NCBI GenBank assembly: GCA_024449915.1
Contig: JAMZAV010000918.1
Location: 1-64,000 of the forward strand
DNA: 64,000 nt
Reading direction: 5' to 3'
Source: Sweltsa coloradensis
Taxonomy: Eukaryota; Arthropoda; Insecta; Plecoptera; Chloroperlidae
A model generated the notes under the pieces. The model ran no database searches and was not told the DNA's origin. It saw nothing but the letters and a program-made list of their open reading frames with translations. The translations under genes were made by a program, and so were the position numbers. Below are positions 11,696-25,195 of the stretch, piece by piece (positions within the stretch are counted from its first letter, which is position 1; every line of letters begins with the position of its first letter).

Positions 11696-13542
11696 TTATG
11701 CCTAATGAGGGGGGGGGGGGATAGGCACCCCCTGCCCCCACTGCGCACGCATACGCCTCTCATATGTATATATTACATGTTAGTCATCCCTTTTAGATAT
11801 TTGTAATATAATTTATGAAATATTAAAAAATGAAAAAATGTAATTATTATAACGCAATGTCTATAGTAGGCTCCATTATAATTTCAAATGAGTAATGCAC
11901 ACACAGACATTTGATATGCATACATGCTGTGTGAGTATACCATCCTACAAATGTATTGCTTCATAATAGTTGAATCGCTTACAGCTTACAAGATCAATTA
12001 GCTGCGCACTGTACGTGGTTGGCATATTAACATGACCTTTTAAGAGCAAATAAGAAATATAGTTTTAATCGTTAAAGTCATCACATTAGAATGGTATACA
12101 AGTCGTCTCATGTATTAACTTACTCGTAATTTAAACAAAACTGCAAAACATAATGATAATTGATAGCTATGCGTGGTTAATGTGCAGCTTATGTCGCGCT
12201 CCCACGCCCTCGCCCCTTCAAGCATAGCATCACATGATGACGTATGAACAGGGAAGTTGTTGCATCCAGAGGCCGATACAGGGTGGGAGGATCGCCCTCA
12301 GCCCCCTCCATTGAGATTCCGATTTTGATTGCGCAGCCAATTATTACCACCATCCCCTATATTATCCTATATGCAATTACGAAAGTTGCTAATACACACA
12401 TTTTGGTGCCTTCGGCGACAAGGGGCACTAACAGCTGGGACTTTCCAACAGACCATGTACTGGTTTTGCAAAACCGAACTCTCCCCCCCCCCACACGTTG
12501 ACGTTTGGCTGCATTAGCCTACTTATAGTCAGTGTCAGCTATAGGTTTGAACGTCCTTTTGACATTTCTCGGTGGCCATTACGCATGTGGACTACATGCA
12601 AAAAATTGGAGGCCTAATTAAAAGCCTTGTTCTTATCTTATGAACGACATATACAAATACATGATGCTTAATAATCTCCAAGGCCAAAAATATTATATAA
12701 GAAGTTATTAGTGGCTATACACGTTCATTTGAATTTATTTTTAAATAACGTCAACAATCGCTTTAACAGTTGGCAAAATTGTTTGAATTTAAAGGACCAA
12801 TGACAGCTCACGGAATTATACATTTTTTTCAAAATATGCAACGACACAGACTGATCTGCACACATCGTTTTAGATTCAGCTGTCACTGGACAGGCCACCT
12901 TAGAGCACGTGCTTCAGGTAGGCATCCTAGAAATAAGTATTTTCTACTTATCTGCGCCATAAATCCGTTAAATACGTTACACACGTGCATACGTTAAAAT
13001 TGTATGCATTTTTCACAATACGGCAACAAAAAAAATGCCTACTTGCAACTTGCAAGCAAGTTCGCAGTGAGTGTTGGGCACATGCTGTCAGTCAACGGAA
13101 GGCTTGCCTGGCCAATGTACGAGAGTACAGTCGGTGGCGGAGCTCTTCCAGACAGGTCTAGTCCTCGGTGCAGTAAAGCTTCATCACGAATCTCTGCCAT
13201 GCAACAATCATTTCCTCTTTCATTGTGGATGACGTGTTGAACATAGTAGCACAGCCCAACAGCTCTGCTGTTTTCTCAAGCAGTTTGACCACTACTATAC
13301 ATCTTGTCCTGTAACGCACTCTTCTACTGACGATGAGATGTGTCTGCATCAATCTTTGCTTGGTACACAGTCACCCCAACCTATAACCTCTTAATCTTAT
13401 AAACTTCATGAATGTTCAATGATGAGACTAGTCTTTTTCCCGATTTAGTTAGTCGGGAAACACTAGGTGGAATTGATAATATTTTAATATAATAAATAAT
13501 AATATTATTAAATAATAATATATATAATACTATTTAGTACTG
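11696..13542. other. intergenic DNA, no gene supported
   Basis: Contains poly-G (11708-11720) and poly-C (near 12481) runs. A minus-strand ORF at 13158-13352 has protein-like composition and could be a decayed transposon fragment, but I do not recognise it. Confidence 0.45.
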
Positions 13543-14950
13543 ACAATTCATTCGAATCATTAAATGGGCGCCAACAGACATCCACGCGTTGGAAATTAAC
13601 TCGTACTACACTTACCAAACACAGAATACCTCATCCTAAATCAGCAATAGAGAGATTGACACTTCCAAGAGAAAAGGGGGGACGGGGCCTAATTGATCTG
13701 AACAACTTATATTATAAACAAATAGACATTTAAAAAAATACTTTTTTACAAAGAGCAACCAATCCACACTGCATAGGGCTGTGGTTGCTAGCTGACAAAT
13801 CATTAACTCCACTCAATCTAGCAAACGAAAATGTAAATCTACAAGGGAAACTCATAACTAAACGCTGCAAAACAGTTACGTCTCTCAGAAAAGACCAATC
13901 ACAAAAGACATTATGATGAACTACACAAAGGTCACGTAGATATTAAAGCATCAAATAGGTGGTTAAACAACGGGGAACTTTATGGAGAAACAGAAGGTTT
14001 TATGATGGCTATTCAAGACAGAGTGATTGCGACGAAAAATTATAAAAAATACATTATACAAGATGCCACAGTAAACGATCAATGTAGAAAATGTAAGTGA
14101 AAAGGGGTTTGAAACAATCGAACACATCATATCCGGGTGCAAGTCACTATGTCAAACAGATTACCTCTACAGACATAAACCAAGTACTAACATTATTCAT
14201 CAAAAACTAGCAATCAAGTACAACCTCATTGACACACACACACCTTACTACAAATCAAACCAGAGAAAGTACTAGATAGTAAGATTAAAAATTTAAATAT
14301 TACGACCGCACAGTTATAACAGACCAAACGATACATCACAACAGACCGGATTTAATAATAATTGACAAGAAGAAACAAGAAACTTTCCCTTATCGACCCT
14401 TGCTATCCCATGTGCCATAACGTCGAGACCACGTGGAAGAAAAAAAATTTACAAGTATAGTGAACTTGCAATTGAGATCAAGAAATGTGGAAACAGAAAA
14501 AGGTAAATACAATCCCATTCATTAAATCAGCCAACGGCATCATACCGAAGAAGTTACATGAAAGCATTAAACAACTAGATCTTCAACCCAATGTATACAA
14601 CGAGACTCAAAGGCAGTAATACTCAACACGTGTAGAATGTTCGTAAATTTCTAAAACTAAGGATGATACTTCGAGATTCCGAGACAGCTTCCGTCCTGAC
14701 ATGGTTTCGTGGTTTCCCATAGTCCGAAAAGCAAAAAGCTAGGAGGCGACGAGAAATCGGCCAAGACCGTACACAGCAGAAAGAAAACTCATCTACAAAC
14801 AATATTACAATTTATAAATGACTTATTTAGTTTGAGTTTAGACAAAATTAAATTATGTAATAGGTACACATGGAAGTACTTGACGTAAGTCCGTACAACA
14901 TGTTAGCTCCGGTTTTAACCGAGTTTGTTTGAAATACATCCAATAAAAAA
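13543..14950 (+). mobile_element. Dong/R4-like LINE, 3' fragment with CCHC and endonuclease region
   Basis: Broken by stops and small frameshifts, but readable in pieces. ERLTLPREKGGRGLIDLNNL (about 13650-13715) is the post-RT motif. QCRKC...ETIEHIISGC (14080-14140) is a CCHC knuckle. DRTVITDQTIHHNRPDLIII (about 14300-14360), followed after one frameshift by LID, fits the PD...D core of the restriction-like endonuclease used by R2/R4-type LINEs. ELAIEIKKCG follows. The 3' UTR ends near 14950 in (TAA)n. Dong elements are known to insert into TAA repeats. This copy is 5'-truncated and dead. Confidence 0.82.

Positions 14951-15003
<53 letters not shown>
14951..15003. repeat. (TAA)n microsatellite, LINE tail/target
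   Basis: About 17 TAA units directly at the 3' end of the LINE fragment. Confidence 0.95.
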
Positions 15004-15007
<4 letters not shown>

Positions 15008-15640
15008 CATTTAAAATGATGTGCCCTGTTAAACATCGAACATTATTATATCACTTAATGGCACAGGACATAATCACGTAATAATTAATTTATGCTCCGT
15101 GGCGACAACATGTCAACACGACTTTATGTGAGTTTGAACAAACAAACAAATTATAAAAATGTAAACTGCTTTAGATGTCCCATTTCCGCATTCAATGTGA
15201 TGTCTTACATAAATCAAACTACAGTATACGGAAGAGGAGAAGAAAATAAGTTCCATATTATGTGAGTACCGGAAAAAAAATTAAATATACATCTTATATT
15301 ATGAGGATGCATTTCCTTAGTACCTCTTTTTTCAAACGTTCCTCACTATGGAAGAAACTCTGCTTGCTACTCACCTAGCTGGCAGTCTCCCTGTGGATTA
15401 TTTTTCCATCAGCAGAAATGACGATTCCACCCAGGTATTTGTCTCTACTAGCTGTTCTTCTCCTCAAAGTTCAATTTTACCCTATCCACTGAAATCCTCT
15501 TCCCGATATAACTATTCGCTCGTATGCTTATTTCTATAAAATAAACTCTTTATTCCATTCATACCACTTCTCTATACTTTTTGTTGAATCTCTTCTTCTG
15601 GCCCTATGAGACTATCAGCAGCATGTATGACGGTTCTGGA

Positions 15641-15644
15641 TGAA

Positions 15645-15687
<43 letters not shown>

Positions 15688-15725
15688 GTAAATAATTAAA
15701 TAAATAAATATAAATAAATAAATAA

Positions 15726-15800
<75 letters not shown>

Positions 15801-15802
15801 AT
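15641..15802. repeat. (AAAT)n microsatellite
   Basis: About 160 bp of AAAT units with a few breaks. No gene is seen in the flanks 15004-15640 and 15803-16600. Confidence 0.95.
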
Positions 15803-16606
15803 CATGCACATTTAGAGTTAACACACTCAGTCACATTTATTGACATTCAGTGGGGGTCTTTTATTTTAAACGGACCAATGAAATTGTGTCGATGCCGTGC
15901 CGACCCTGTCGACAAGCGAACAATGACCTATAGCAGAGACTGAGATTTTAAATAAGAAAAACCGCCCCAGCTCTTTTTACATTATTTAAATATTTATTTA
16001 TTTTTATTCAAAATTTATTTTTGTTTAAGATTTTTTGTGTATAATTATGTTATTTTTGTGAACAGTGCACTGTTTTAAACATGTTTTAAATAATCTAAAA
16101 AACTCCACCTTTCCTAACTTTTCAGTTATAGGAACATGCAGAAAATGGATTTTGTGACGTATGGCAATCTTTTAAAAAGCAGTAAATATTTTGACCGAAA
16201 TAAATCTCTCATATAAGATGCTGGAAAATAAAATGTAACAAACACAAGTGGACATTTTATTGTTTTATGATTCGTAAATAATAAACTCCTCCTTTTGAAT
16301 GTGTTAACTGATAGTGAAAATTGCACTTGAAAAACAAAGATGAATACAACCTATCATCAAAATAAAGTAAACAAAAAAATATGCAATTCGTATTTAGAAT
16401 CTTCACACTCGGCCACAACTCATTTTCAGTGGACTATACATTTTAAAGGGCACCAAGCCAAGTCATCTCTGGCCAACCAGAGATCGGTATATGAAATAGA
16501 AAACACCGACCGAATTCGTTGGACACGATCCTCTTACGCAAAACCTTGAAATACTTCATGTGCGACGGCTCACCACAAATAAAGGGAATTGTTAAAATAT
16601 ATTTTG

Positions 16607-16690
16607 CCTGAGGTGGGATTCAAACCTGGGATCTTCCATGCATTGCAATAGAACCTGCAAACGACAGCATCACCTTGGGATTGTGAATCT
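16607..16690 (-). repeat. tRNA-like SINE head
   Basis: The complement carries B-box GGTTTGAATCC with flanking pairing CCCAGG/CCTGAGG-like sequence. The A-box is weak. Confidence 0.35.
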
Positions 16691-17060
16691 TGTATATCAG
16701 ACTTCATAGCAACTACAAAATGTTATTGTGTGAGGCTCAGCCAGGTGGGTGGTTATCCTGCCATGGTTCGTTGTTTGCAAGGTCCTGGACACAACCAGGG
16801 ACAGAGCCACGGCTGCCGGGAATAAAATCAAAATCACGGAACACATCCTGGGAGAAATCAATTTGTCAACTCAGGATGTACTTGAACGTGCATGTTTTCA
16901 ATCATCGTCAAAACAAATTATATATTGCAATAATAGTAACATTGTTAGGCCTACGATATAACCTTTTAACTTCTGAAGGGAAATAATATGTTACCGGTGT
17001 AATATAGTATATAAAGTGGTAGGGTTTTTAGTGCTCCGCCAACTAGTACATAGGGTCAAT

Positions 17061-17894
17061 TACAATAATTGAATCAGTTATTTTGAAAAGGGGGCAAGTC
17101 ACTAAAAAATACGTCGGAGATAAACGAGAAAAACTTTTCTCAGTATTAAATAATCTTAGCACATGGCTACATGCTTTAACTGTACTTATTTTAAACACGT
17201 ATAAATATGTATTAAAAATGCAATAACGTTAAGTTTACTATCTAAATAGTTTTAGCAAAAAAAAAATTTGTGTCTCTGACTTAACCCCTTTTCAAAATAT
17301 TGGTTTTATTATTGAGTTTAGAACCTTTCTATACTCAATGGTTTTTTTCATCTGAATGGGACTGTGATTGAATATTTTCATTAAAACTGACAATTTGTAT
17401 TATTTTATGCTATTTTTGTTTTACTTTTTAAATTTTTCATCTATAGTTAAGCCACCCAAAAACATTGTCTCTGACTTATCCCCTTTTCAAAACAAATGGT
17501 TTTATTTCCATGTGAATGGGATTGTGATTAAATAATTTTGTTAAAACGCTTATTGACATTGTCGTCAGGCTCATCACCTGACGTTGCCGACATCTTCAAA
17601 AACACAGCTGATCGCAAAATAATTTCAATTGCTCTCACCAGAACGCAGCGCCAAGCACGTTACAAACAGCGCGAGTTGTTTTGAAAACGGGACAAGTCAA
17701 TTGACTTATCCCCTTTTCAAAGAAATTCGCGTATGGGACCCCCTTCTAACGAGTCCACGGTTCATCCGACTTGTTTCATTTTCACATGTCATAATGTGCG
17801 TCTACAGGTAAAATAAGCAAGAATTTGATGCTAACTCGTTTTCGTCAAAACAGTGACTTACCCTCTTTTCAAAATAACTGATTTAATTATTGTA
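17061..17894. mobile_element. TIR element with repeated internal motif
   Basis: About 40 bp at the left (TACAATAATTGAATCAGTTA onward) is the near-perfect complement of the right end (through 17894). Inside, variants of GACTTATCCCCTTTTCAAA recur near 17280, 17475 and 17700. The last is part of a 39-bp palindrome (17684-17722). No coding region is seen. It looks like a non-autonomous DNA transposon, possibly with a nested smaller copy. Confidence 0.65.
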
Positions 17895-18031
17895 TTGGGA
17901 GGTAGTCGACGACAATGACAACACGGACGGATGATGACACAGACGGAGACGACCACGACCTGGGGGAACTCCTGCCATCCCCATACGCTTGTGGTTCCCT
18001 GAACGTTCGGAATTTAGAGACATCCTTTCAT

Positions 18032-18066
18032 TCATTCTTTCTTTCTTTCTTTCTTTCTTTCTTGCA
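18032..18066. repeat. (TTTC)n microsatellite
   Basis: Eight or so TTTC units, just before the (TTA)n that borders the LINE. Confidence 0.9.
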
Positions 18067-18072
18067 GTGTCA

Positions 18073-18079
18073 ATTATTA

Positions 18080-18122
<43 letters not shown>
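18073..18122. repeat. (TTA)n at the 3' border of the long LINE
   Basis: About 16 TTA units. On the minus strand this is the TAA tract at the 3' end of the LINE that follows. Confidence 0.9.
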
Positions 18123-21100
18123 GTTTTTATTGGATGTATTTCATACAAACTCGGTTAGAAACCGGAGCTAACATGTTGTACGGACTTACGTCAAGTACTT
18201 CCATGTGTACCTATTACATACATTATTTTTTTGGGTTTTAAAACTCTAACTAAAAATAAGTCATTTTTAAATTTTGGAAATATTTTTTTGTAGATGATGT
18301 TTTTTTTCTGCTGCGTATGGTCTTGGCCGATTTCTCGTCCCCACCTAGCATTTGCTCTTCGGACTAGGGGGAAACCACGAAAACCATGTCAGGATGGAAG
18401 CTGTCTGGCAAATTTTGAAGTATCATTCTTATTTTTTAGAAATTTACAAAACTATTCTAAAACCGTGTTGAGTATTACTCCCTTTTTTGAGTCTCGATTT
18501 TAAAACTTTGGGGGTTTAAAAGATTTGGGTTTTTTTAAGGGCTTTCTTTGGACTTCTTCGGTATAATGCCTTTGGGGCTTTTGGCTTTTGAAGGGGTTGT
18601 ATTTACCTTTTTCTTTTTCCCCCATTTTCTTGATCTCAATTGAAAGTTCACTATACTTTTAAATTTTTTTTCTTCCACGGGGTTCTCGACTTTTAGGGCA
18701 CATTGGGATAGGAAAAAGTCAAATAAGGGTAGTTTCTTTTTTTCTTTTTGTAAATTTTATTATTAAACCGGGTCTGTTTTGTTTATCGTTTTGGTTGTTT
18801 AAATTTGGGGCGGTGGGAAATATAATTTGAAATTTCTTTATATCTGGGATTTTTCTCTGGTTTGTTTTTTGGATTTAAGGTGTGTGTGTGTCAATGAGGT
18901 TTTTTACTTGTTTTGCTGTTTTTGAGGAAAAATGTTGCTATTTTGGTTAGGGTCTGTAGGGGAAATCTGTTTGACATAGGGGAACTTGCACCCGGAAAAT
19001 AAATGTTTTCGTTTTGTTTCCCCTTTACACTACATTTTCTACATTGATCTTTTACTGTCGTATCTTGTTTTTGGGTTTTTTTATAATTTTTTCGTCGCAA
19101 AAATTGTCTTGAAAACCCCATCAAAAAACCCTTTCTTTTTTCCCCAAAATAGTTCCCCGTTTTTTAAACCACCTATTTGATGTTTTTAATTCTACGTGCC
19201 TTTTGTGTATTTCATCAAAATTTTGCCCTCTTTTTTGGTAGGGTTTTTTCTGAGAAAAACGAAAACTCTTTTAAAAGCGCAGTTATAAGTTTCCCTTGTA
19301 GTTGACTTTTTTCGTTTGCTAGTTTTTGATTTAAATTTTAATGTTTTGGTCAGCTAGCACCACACCCCTATGCAGTTGGGGGTTTTGGGTTTTTGCTCTT
19401 TGAAAAAAAAGTTTTTTCCCTTAAAAATGGTCTTTTTTGTTTATAATAAAAAAGTTGTTCAGTCAATTGGGCCCCCGTCCCCTTTTCTTTTTGGAATTTG
19501 TAAAATTTTTCTATTGCTGATTTAGGATGAGGTATTCGTGTTTGGTAAGTGTAGTATGAATTTTAATTTTTCCCAAACGGCTTGGGGGAGGTCTGTTTTG
19601 GTCCTTTTTAATGTTTTCCAAAATGAATATGCCCCATTTTCTGGTACAGCATATGTATTTATTGCTGTGTCTTTTTTTTTACCGTTTAGTTGGGGTCGTG
19701 AGGATAGTTTTAGTCTTTTTCTTGTATGTATCTATAAATTTTCCCTTTTCTTTTAACTTTTTGTTAAATTTTCCTGGCAGCTTGTGAGAATCCAAAATAT
19801 TTGTATAAATCGTTATCGCCCCATTATTCCAATCCTTTTTCCCAAACCCATCTACTGGAACTTTTCCCTGTTTGTGTAACCTTACCCTTTTCATATGAAA
19901 GCGTTTTACTTTGTCTACCCCAAAAACTCCATGCAGATTTTTCTTGATTTAAATTCAAATTTTGGGATTTTAAAACTGGGACTTTTTATTGAGCAAAATT
20001 TGATGCATAAAACTTTAGGTCATCTAGTAGAATAGGGGGGGAAATTTGGGTTGTGACAAAACCACATTTTTTGCCCAAATTTTTTAAACCCCGAAATGTC
20101 GATTCTTTTAAGCATAGGGGGACGGGGGGTTTAAGGACGACAAAACCAAAAATGCACTTAATAGTCCCCCTTGGGAAAAAATCCCAACTTTTAAAATTTG
20201 TATTGGTCTGAAATTTTATCTGCGGGTTTTTTTCATATTTATTTTAGTGTTTTTCTCCATGTCCCCTTTCCTGTTTTTAAAAAATTTTAAAATTACGGGT
20301 TGATTTTATATTTTAAAAAAATCTGAAAAACCCCATGTTGGGGGTTTTTGACCCAAAGGCTTCTTGTAGTAAATTTGTATTTTACGTGAATATTCCTTTT
20401 CTTTTTGTGTCCTTTATTCAAAACAGTAGAGTAAATAAAAATTTGGGTTTTTTACACCCTGTGAGTTTTTAAACAGCATCTTTTTGTTCCCGGCCATGAT
20501 ATTGTGTTCTTCAAAAATGTTTAAATACTTTTTGTTAGGCATAAAGGGCAATTTTTTATATTGGGTTGGTGAATGAAAATTGGGCCGATATTTATTTGGG
20601 GTTTCCCCTTCGTGTCATTGCCCTTTTGGTTTTTGAGAAAGGTTACTCCTTCTAAAGAATTCGGGATTTTTTTAACTCCTTTTTATAAACTCGTTGAGAC
20701 TTTTTTCTAATTTGATTGTGAGAGTTTTGGAATTTCTTATCCCAAAAAATTTTTTGAATATTATCTTTACCTGGTGCTTTCCAGCTATGTTTTAAGCACT
20801 AAATTTTTCGATTTTAATTCTCAATAGTTATCCCTTAAAATCCCCCCAATTTTTTTTCATTAATATCGCTCTCCAGCTTTTTCATCTTAAATCCTTTGGC
20901 ACCCCGGGTTTGTGTGCTACCGGGTTACCCCATTTTCCCTTTCCAAAAACTTTTATTTTGGGCCCTTTTTTTGGTGTTCCTTTTTCCATTTTTTTTGGGT
21001 ACTAGATAGTTTTTTGGTAAAAACTGGTTTTCCCTTTTTTTTTAAAAATTCGGTTTTTTTTCTTTTTTTAATACTACATTTTTTAATCTTTTTTAAACTC

Positions 21101-22989
21101 TTAGCTAGAAGCAAAAATTACTTTTTGTTTAAGTGGGATCCCAAATATTCGTGAATGAATTCGTTTAAGGGGTTTTAAAGCTTTTCGTGAACCTTGAACT
21201 TTCAAATATATTTTGGCAGTATCTTATCACATTTTTGTCGATTAAAACCCTTTTGGTATTTTTTCCAGTCGACCCATATCTTCCTAAGCTTTAACGATTC
21301 CCCAACTAGTCGCTTTTTCCCCTTTCGGAATTTTCCCTTTTCCTGTTTTGTCTTTAAGATGTTTTCAGATTTTTCCTTTAAGCCCCAAATATCTAAACCC
21401 CGCTACAGCGGGGACAATAAAATTTTCCGCATGAACGTCTGCAAATGGAAAAGTTGTCCCTTTTGTGTAATCTGATAAAATGTGTGTTCATTTTGTGTAC
21501 CGCTTTTTCTTTCCTTTTAATGCTTGGGTTTAGGGATGTATGGGTTTTTTGTTTGGTTTTTATGTGCGGGAAACTCTGACATGGCTGTTGAAATCTAAAG
21601 CTAGGTGTTTTTTTAGATTTATCATGTCAGGGGTTTTTTCTATTGGGGTTATGCCCTATTACCTCTTGAAATTTGATCGTCCCAGTTGTTCGGGGGATCT
21701 TGATCTTCTTGGTTGGTTTTTGGGATTTTTTTTTTAAAAAAGGGTTTTTTGGACGGGTTTTGGTAGGTCCCCGGATGTTCTGGTAGGCCCTGGAAAAGTT
21801 TTTTTGGTTTAAAACTGGATTTTTTTTGGTTTGGTCTGGAAAAGGGGGTTTTCGATAGGTCTGGGGGGGTTTTTGGTTTTGGGCTGGAAGTTTGGTTTTT
21901 TGCTGGGAGATTTGAAAAATTCTTGCAGGTTTTGGCAATTTCCCCCCGGGATTTTGGTTTGTTCTAGTGCTCTTTTATGAATTTGGTTTTCTTTTCCCTG
22001 TCCTCTGGGATGTATTGCCGTTTCATCTTGATGCGTTGTAGTTTTGTTCTTCACTTCGCGTTTTATTCTTTTAAATGTTTTTCTGGTAACTTTTTTTTTT
22101 AACTATAATTTTTTCTTTTGGGCAGCTATTCTCTGTTCACTTTTCTTTAAAAAGGGTTTTTCACGGGAAAAAACTCCCTATGGAAACTCGTCGATAACCT
22201 ATTTTAAAAAAAGTCTCTAATAAAAAGGTTTCCCCATTTTAAAAGCTACGCATCACACAAATGTTTTTTTAAACTTTGTCCTTTTTTGCGCTGTCTCATT
22301 TTTCCCGCTTTTTTTTGGGCTGGGATTGTTCCATTCCCGAAACATCCACGTCTGTTATTCCCTTTTTCCTTGGTTTTTGATAAATTATTTTTACTACTTC
22401 AAATAAACCCATTTTGTTTTTTGGTTTTTTAAAGTTCCCAAAGGCACTTTAAAAAAAATGAAAAACACTTTTTTCAATGATTTATTTAATTTCAGGGCCG
22501 GGTGATGAGTCTTTTGCTTCTCACCCCCCTTGCCTTTTTGTTTTTTTAATTTTAAAACTTTTTTTTATTTTACGAATTTTGAAACTTCAATTTTTTCTCG
22601 ATTCCCCAAAAAAAAATTAACCCGGGGCCTTTGTAAAAACTAAAATATTATACCCAATTTTTTTGATATATTACCTTTTCTGAAGTTGAAATAATGCCTC
22701 TAAATGAATAAATTTCCTACCACTAACTGTCAAAAATTAAAAAAAATTCCAAATGTTTTAATGAAAAAACAGCCTTTGGTTAGACAACGATATAAAAATA
22801 CAAAATAATGGTTTTAAATACTAAAAACAATACCCCTTTTAATGTCACTTGTAGTACGTCCAAATAGATCAAAAGCATTTAAAATTTGAGATGGGGAATT
22901 TCTTGTATTTTTAGCGGCCAAAAGAAAAATTTAAAACCCGCAACTTATCTCGAGCTTTACTTGCTTGAAACCCCAAAAATTTTTGGGGT
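18123..22989 (-). mobile_element. near-complete Dong/R4-like LINE (4.87 kb), sequence badly degraded
   Basis: Reading on the minus strand, 18123-18500 matches the 3' UTR of the plus-strand fragment at 14600-14945, 19440-19550 matches 13600-13720, and 21274-22850 matches the 5' portion at 1-1395. All three are in the right order, so one element spans the whole interval. (TTA)n lies on both sides (18073-18122 and 22990-23155), as expected for insertion into a TAA tract. No long ORF survives: homopolymer-type changes break every frame, and these look more like consensus errors than natural decay. The true coding state cannot be judged here. Confidence 0.72.
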
Positions 22990-23155
22990 TTTTATTATTT
23001 TTATTATTTTTATTATATTATTATTTTTATTAAATTTTTATTTTTATTATTATTTTTAATTATTATTATTTTTATTATTTTATTATTTTTATTATTATTA
23101 TTATTATTATTATTTTATTATTTATTTTTATTAGTATTTTTTTATTATTATTTTA
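22990..23155. repeat. (TTA)n tract, 5' border of the long LINE
   Basis: TTA units with many TTTTA variants, probably inflated by the local errors. Confidence 0.85.
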
Positions 23156-23169
23156 GTATTAGGGAAAAT

Positions 23170-23860
23170 TTTTTGAAACGAGCGTAGCTACGTCCCCCAC
23201 TTGACTCTTTTGGCTCCCAATTTCCCGTTTTTGTTAGTTTGTTTGTTTTTTTGTTTTTTTGTTTGTTTTTGGGTTTTTTTGTTTTTCTGTTATTGCTTCG
23301 ATACAGGGCGCCTGTTTCTCTGATCGACCTGAAATTTTTCAAAACATTTTTACAATACCACCTATGCGGGTTGCTGTATAGTTATTGAACAAAGTCCATT
23401 TGTTATTTAAAAAAAATAAAAATTTAAAAATAATAATAATAATAATAATAAAAAATAATAATAATAAAAATAAAATAATAAAAATAAAAAAATGTTCCGA
23501 CGTTATGAAAATTTTTCAGGTCAATTTAAATACAACATTCTCTCCTAAATTTTACAAATTTTTAGCTAACGGTCAAAATGAAATTACGTTTTAAAAAAAA
23601 GTAAAGTTACCCTGGCAAAGAAAAATCTATTTTATTATTTTGTTTTATATTATACTATGCACTGCCACATTAAAATAAACAAAATTAAATATCGAGGAAA
23701 AACAGGTATTAATTTTTTTATCAAAAGTTAAAATAGTTTTCCCAAAGAAATGATGTCAAGGTCCTCCCAATTGGGGGTTTATTTAATTTCCCTTTTCTCC
23801 TATTTTTCCAAATTTTCGCAAATCGGTCAAGACATTAAAGGGGTATTTAACCGCTAAACT
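23170..23860 (+). mobile_element. HINE, core C, degraded
   Basis: Opens GAAACGAGCGTAGCTACG and carries the core C blocks seen at 29939-30495 (CTGTTA..TGCTTCGATACAGG, GATCGACCTGAAATTTT, GGGTTGCTGTATAG). The 3' hairpin and CTAG end are not recognisable. Confidence 0.55.
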
Positions 23861-25195
23861 CAAAAAATATTTTTCTTTCGTATAGAAATATTTGGGGAAC
23901 AAGCGTAAAAACATTTCAAACCGGAAACCCAAACCCAAAATTTGGAGCGGGTTTTAAAATACGTATTTTGAATTTTTATTTTCCGGGGGACACGCTGGTA
24001 GCAAATAAGTCCCCCGTCTATCCACAAGAGGGTCCCAAAAATAATTCTTAAATTTTGCGTAACTAAAGAAGTAACATCAGATTTGGTAAACCCCTTTTTT
24101 TTTTTTCCGTTTTTTGCCAAAAAAGCACTTTTTGTAATTTAATTTTTAATTTTTTATTTTATTCAGATTGCAAATTTTTTAGCATTTTGGTGATTAAATA
24201 AAATTTTATCGTAGAATTGCTGATTTGAAAAAAATTTTAGACAATTAAATAACCCAATTAAAATTTTTTTAATCCGTAAAACCCGTTTTTTGAAAAAATT
24301 TTAAAAAAAAGACAAAATAAAACCCAAAAAATTTTTTAAAATACCAAATCATTTTATTTTTTCCAAAAAAAAAAAATAATTAAAAATTAATAAACACTTT
24401 CAATTTTTTAAATTAACAAAAAAAAAAAAGAAAAAAAAAAAAAAAAAAAACAATGTAGCGAATTTGGGATTTTTTAAAAAGCTAGTTTTAAGGCAATAAA
24501 TGTAAAAAAAAAATTTAAATTTAAATTAAATAAAAAATCCCCAAATTAATTACACTCTGTTAAATTATCCCCTTTGACATTGTATTGTTATGTATACCTA
24601 AAAATCGATCGACGTCAAAAAAATATACTTATTGCATAATGCCAATGAATCCGAATTGTCATGTCCCCCCGAAAAAAAAATTTCTATAACTTTCCGAAAT
24701 AAGAAATTAAATGAAAAATTAATTTTAAACTCAATAATTGTTTTTGTCACTTTTTAACACATACAAAAAGCCAGCAGTTGAATCAAAATAAACAAAATGG
24801 AAATATAATTTTAAAAAATTTTTGCCCAAAATTTAATTTAAGCTACTTTTCCCCTTTTGTTTTAATTAATGATTGAATTACTTAATTTATATAATCCCTG
24901 TGTTGTGTAAAAATTAAAACAGCCCCAATGGGAATCATTTTCATGTTATTTTATGGAAAATAATTTTTTTGGGACATTTTTAATTAACAGGAAAGTAGCA
25001 TAACTTAATTTTGGGGTATTAATTTTTTTTAAAAAATACTTGCATTTTTTATTTGATACTTTTGTATTTTTATTTTTATTTATTTATCCCCCGAACAGTT
25101 TTTCAACCCGTAATACAGGATTAAAAAAAAACAAAACCTAACATCAACAAAAACAAACCTGAAAAAGAAAATACACATAGGACCTACAGTTAAAT
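23861..25195. other. degraded AT-rich DNA with an inverted copy of a 28-kb repeat
   Basis: Bases 24450-24700 match the complement of 28300-28566, again with homopolymer changes. Poly-A runs occur near 24418-24450. No gene. Confidence 0.6.

Noticed and set aside
15572..15811. ORF of repeated Leu-Phe-Ile-Tyr
   Set aside because: Translation of the (AAAT)n tract.
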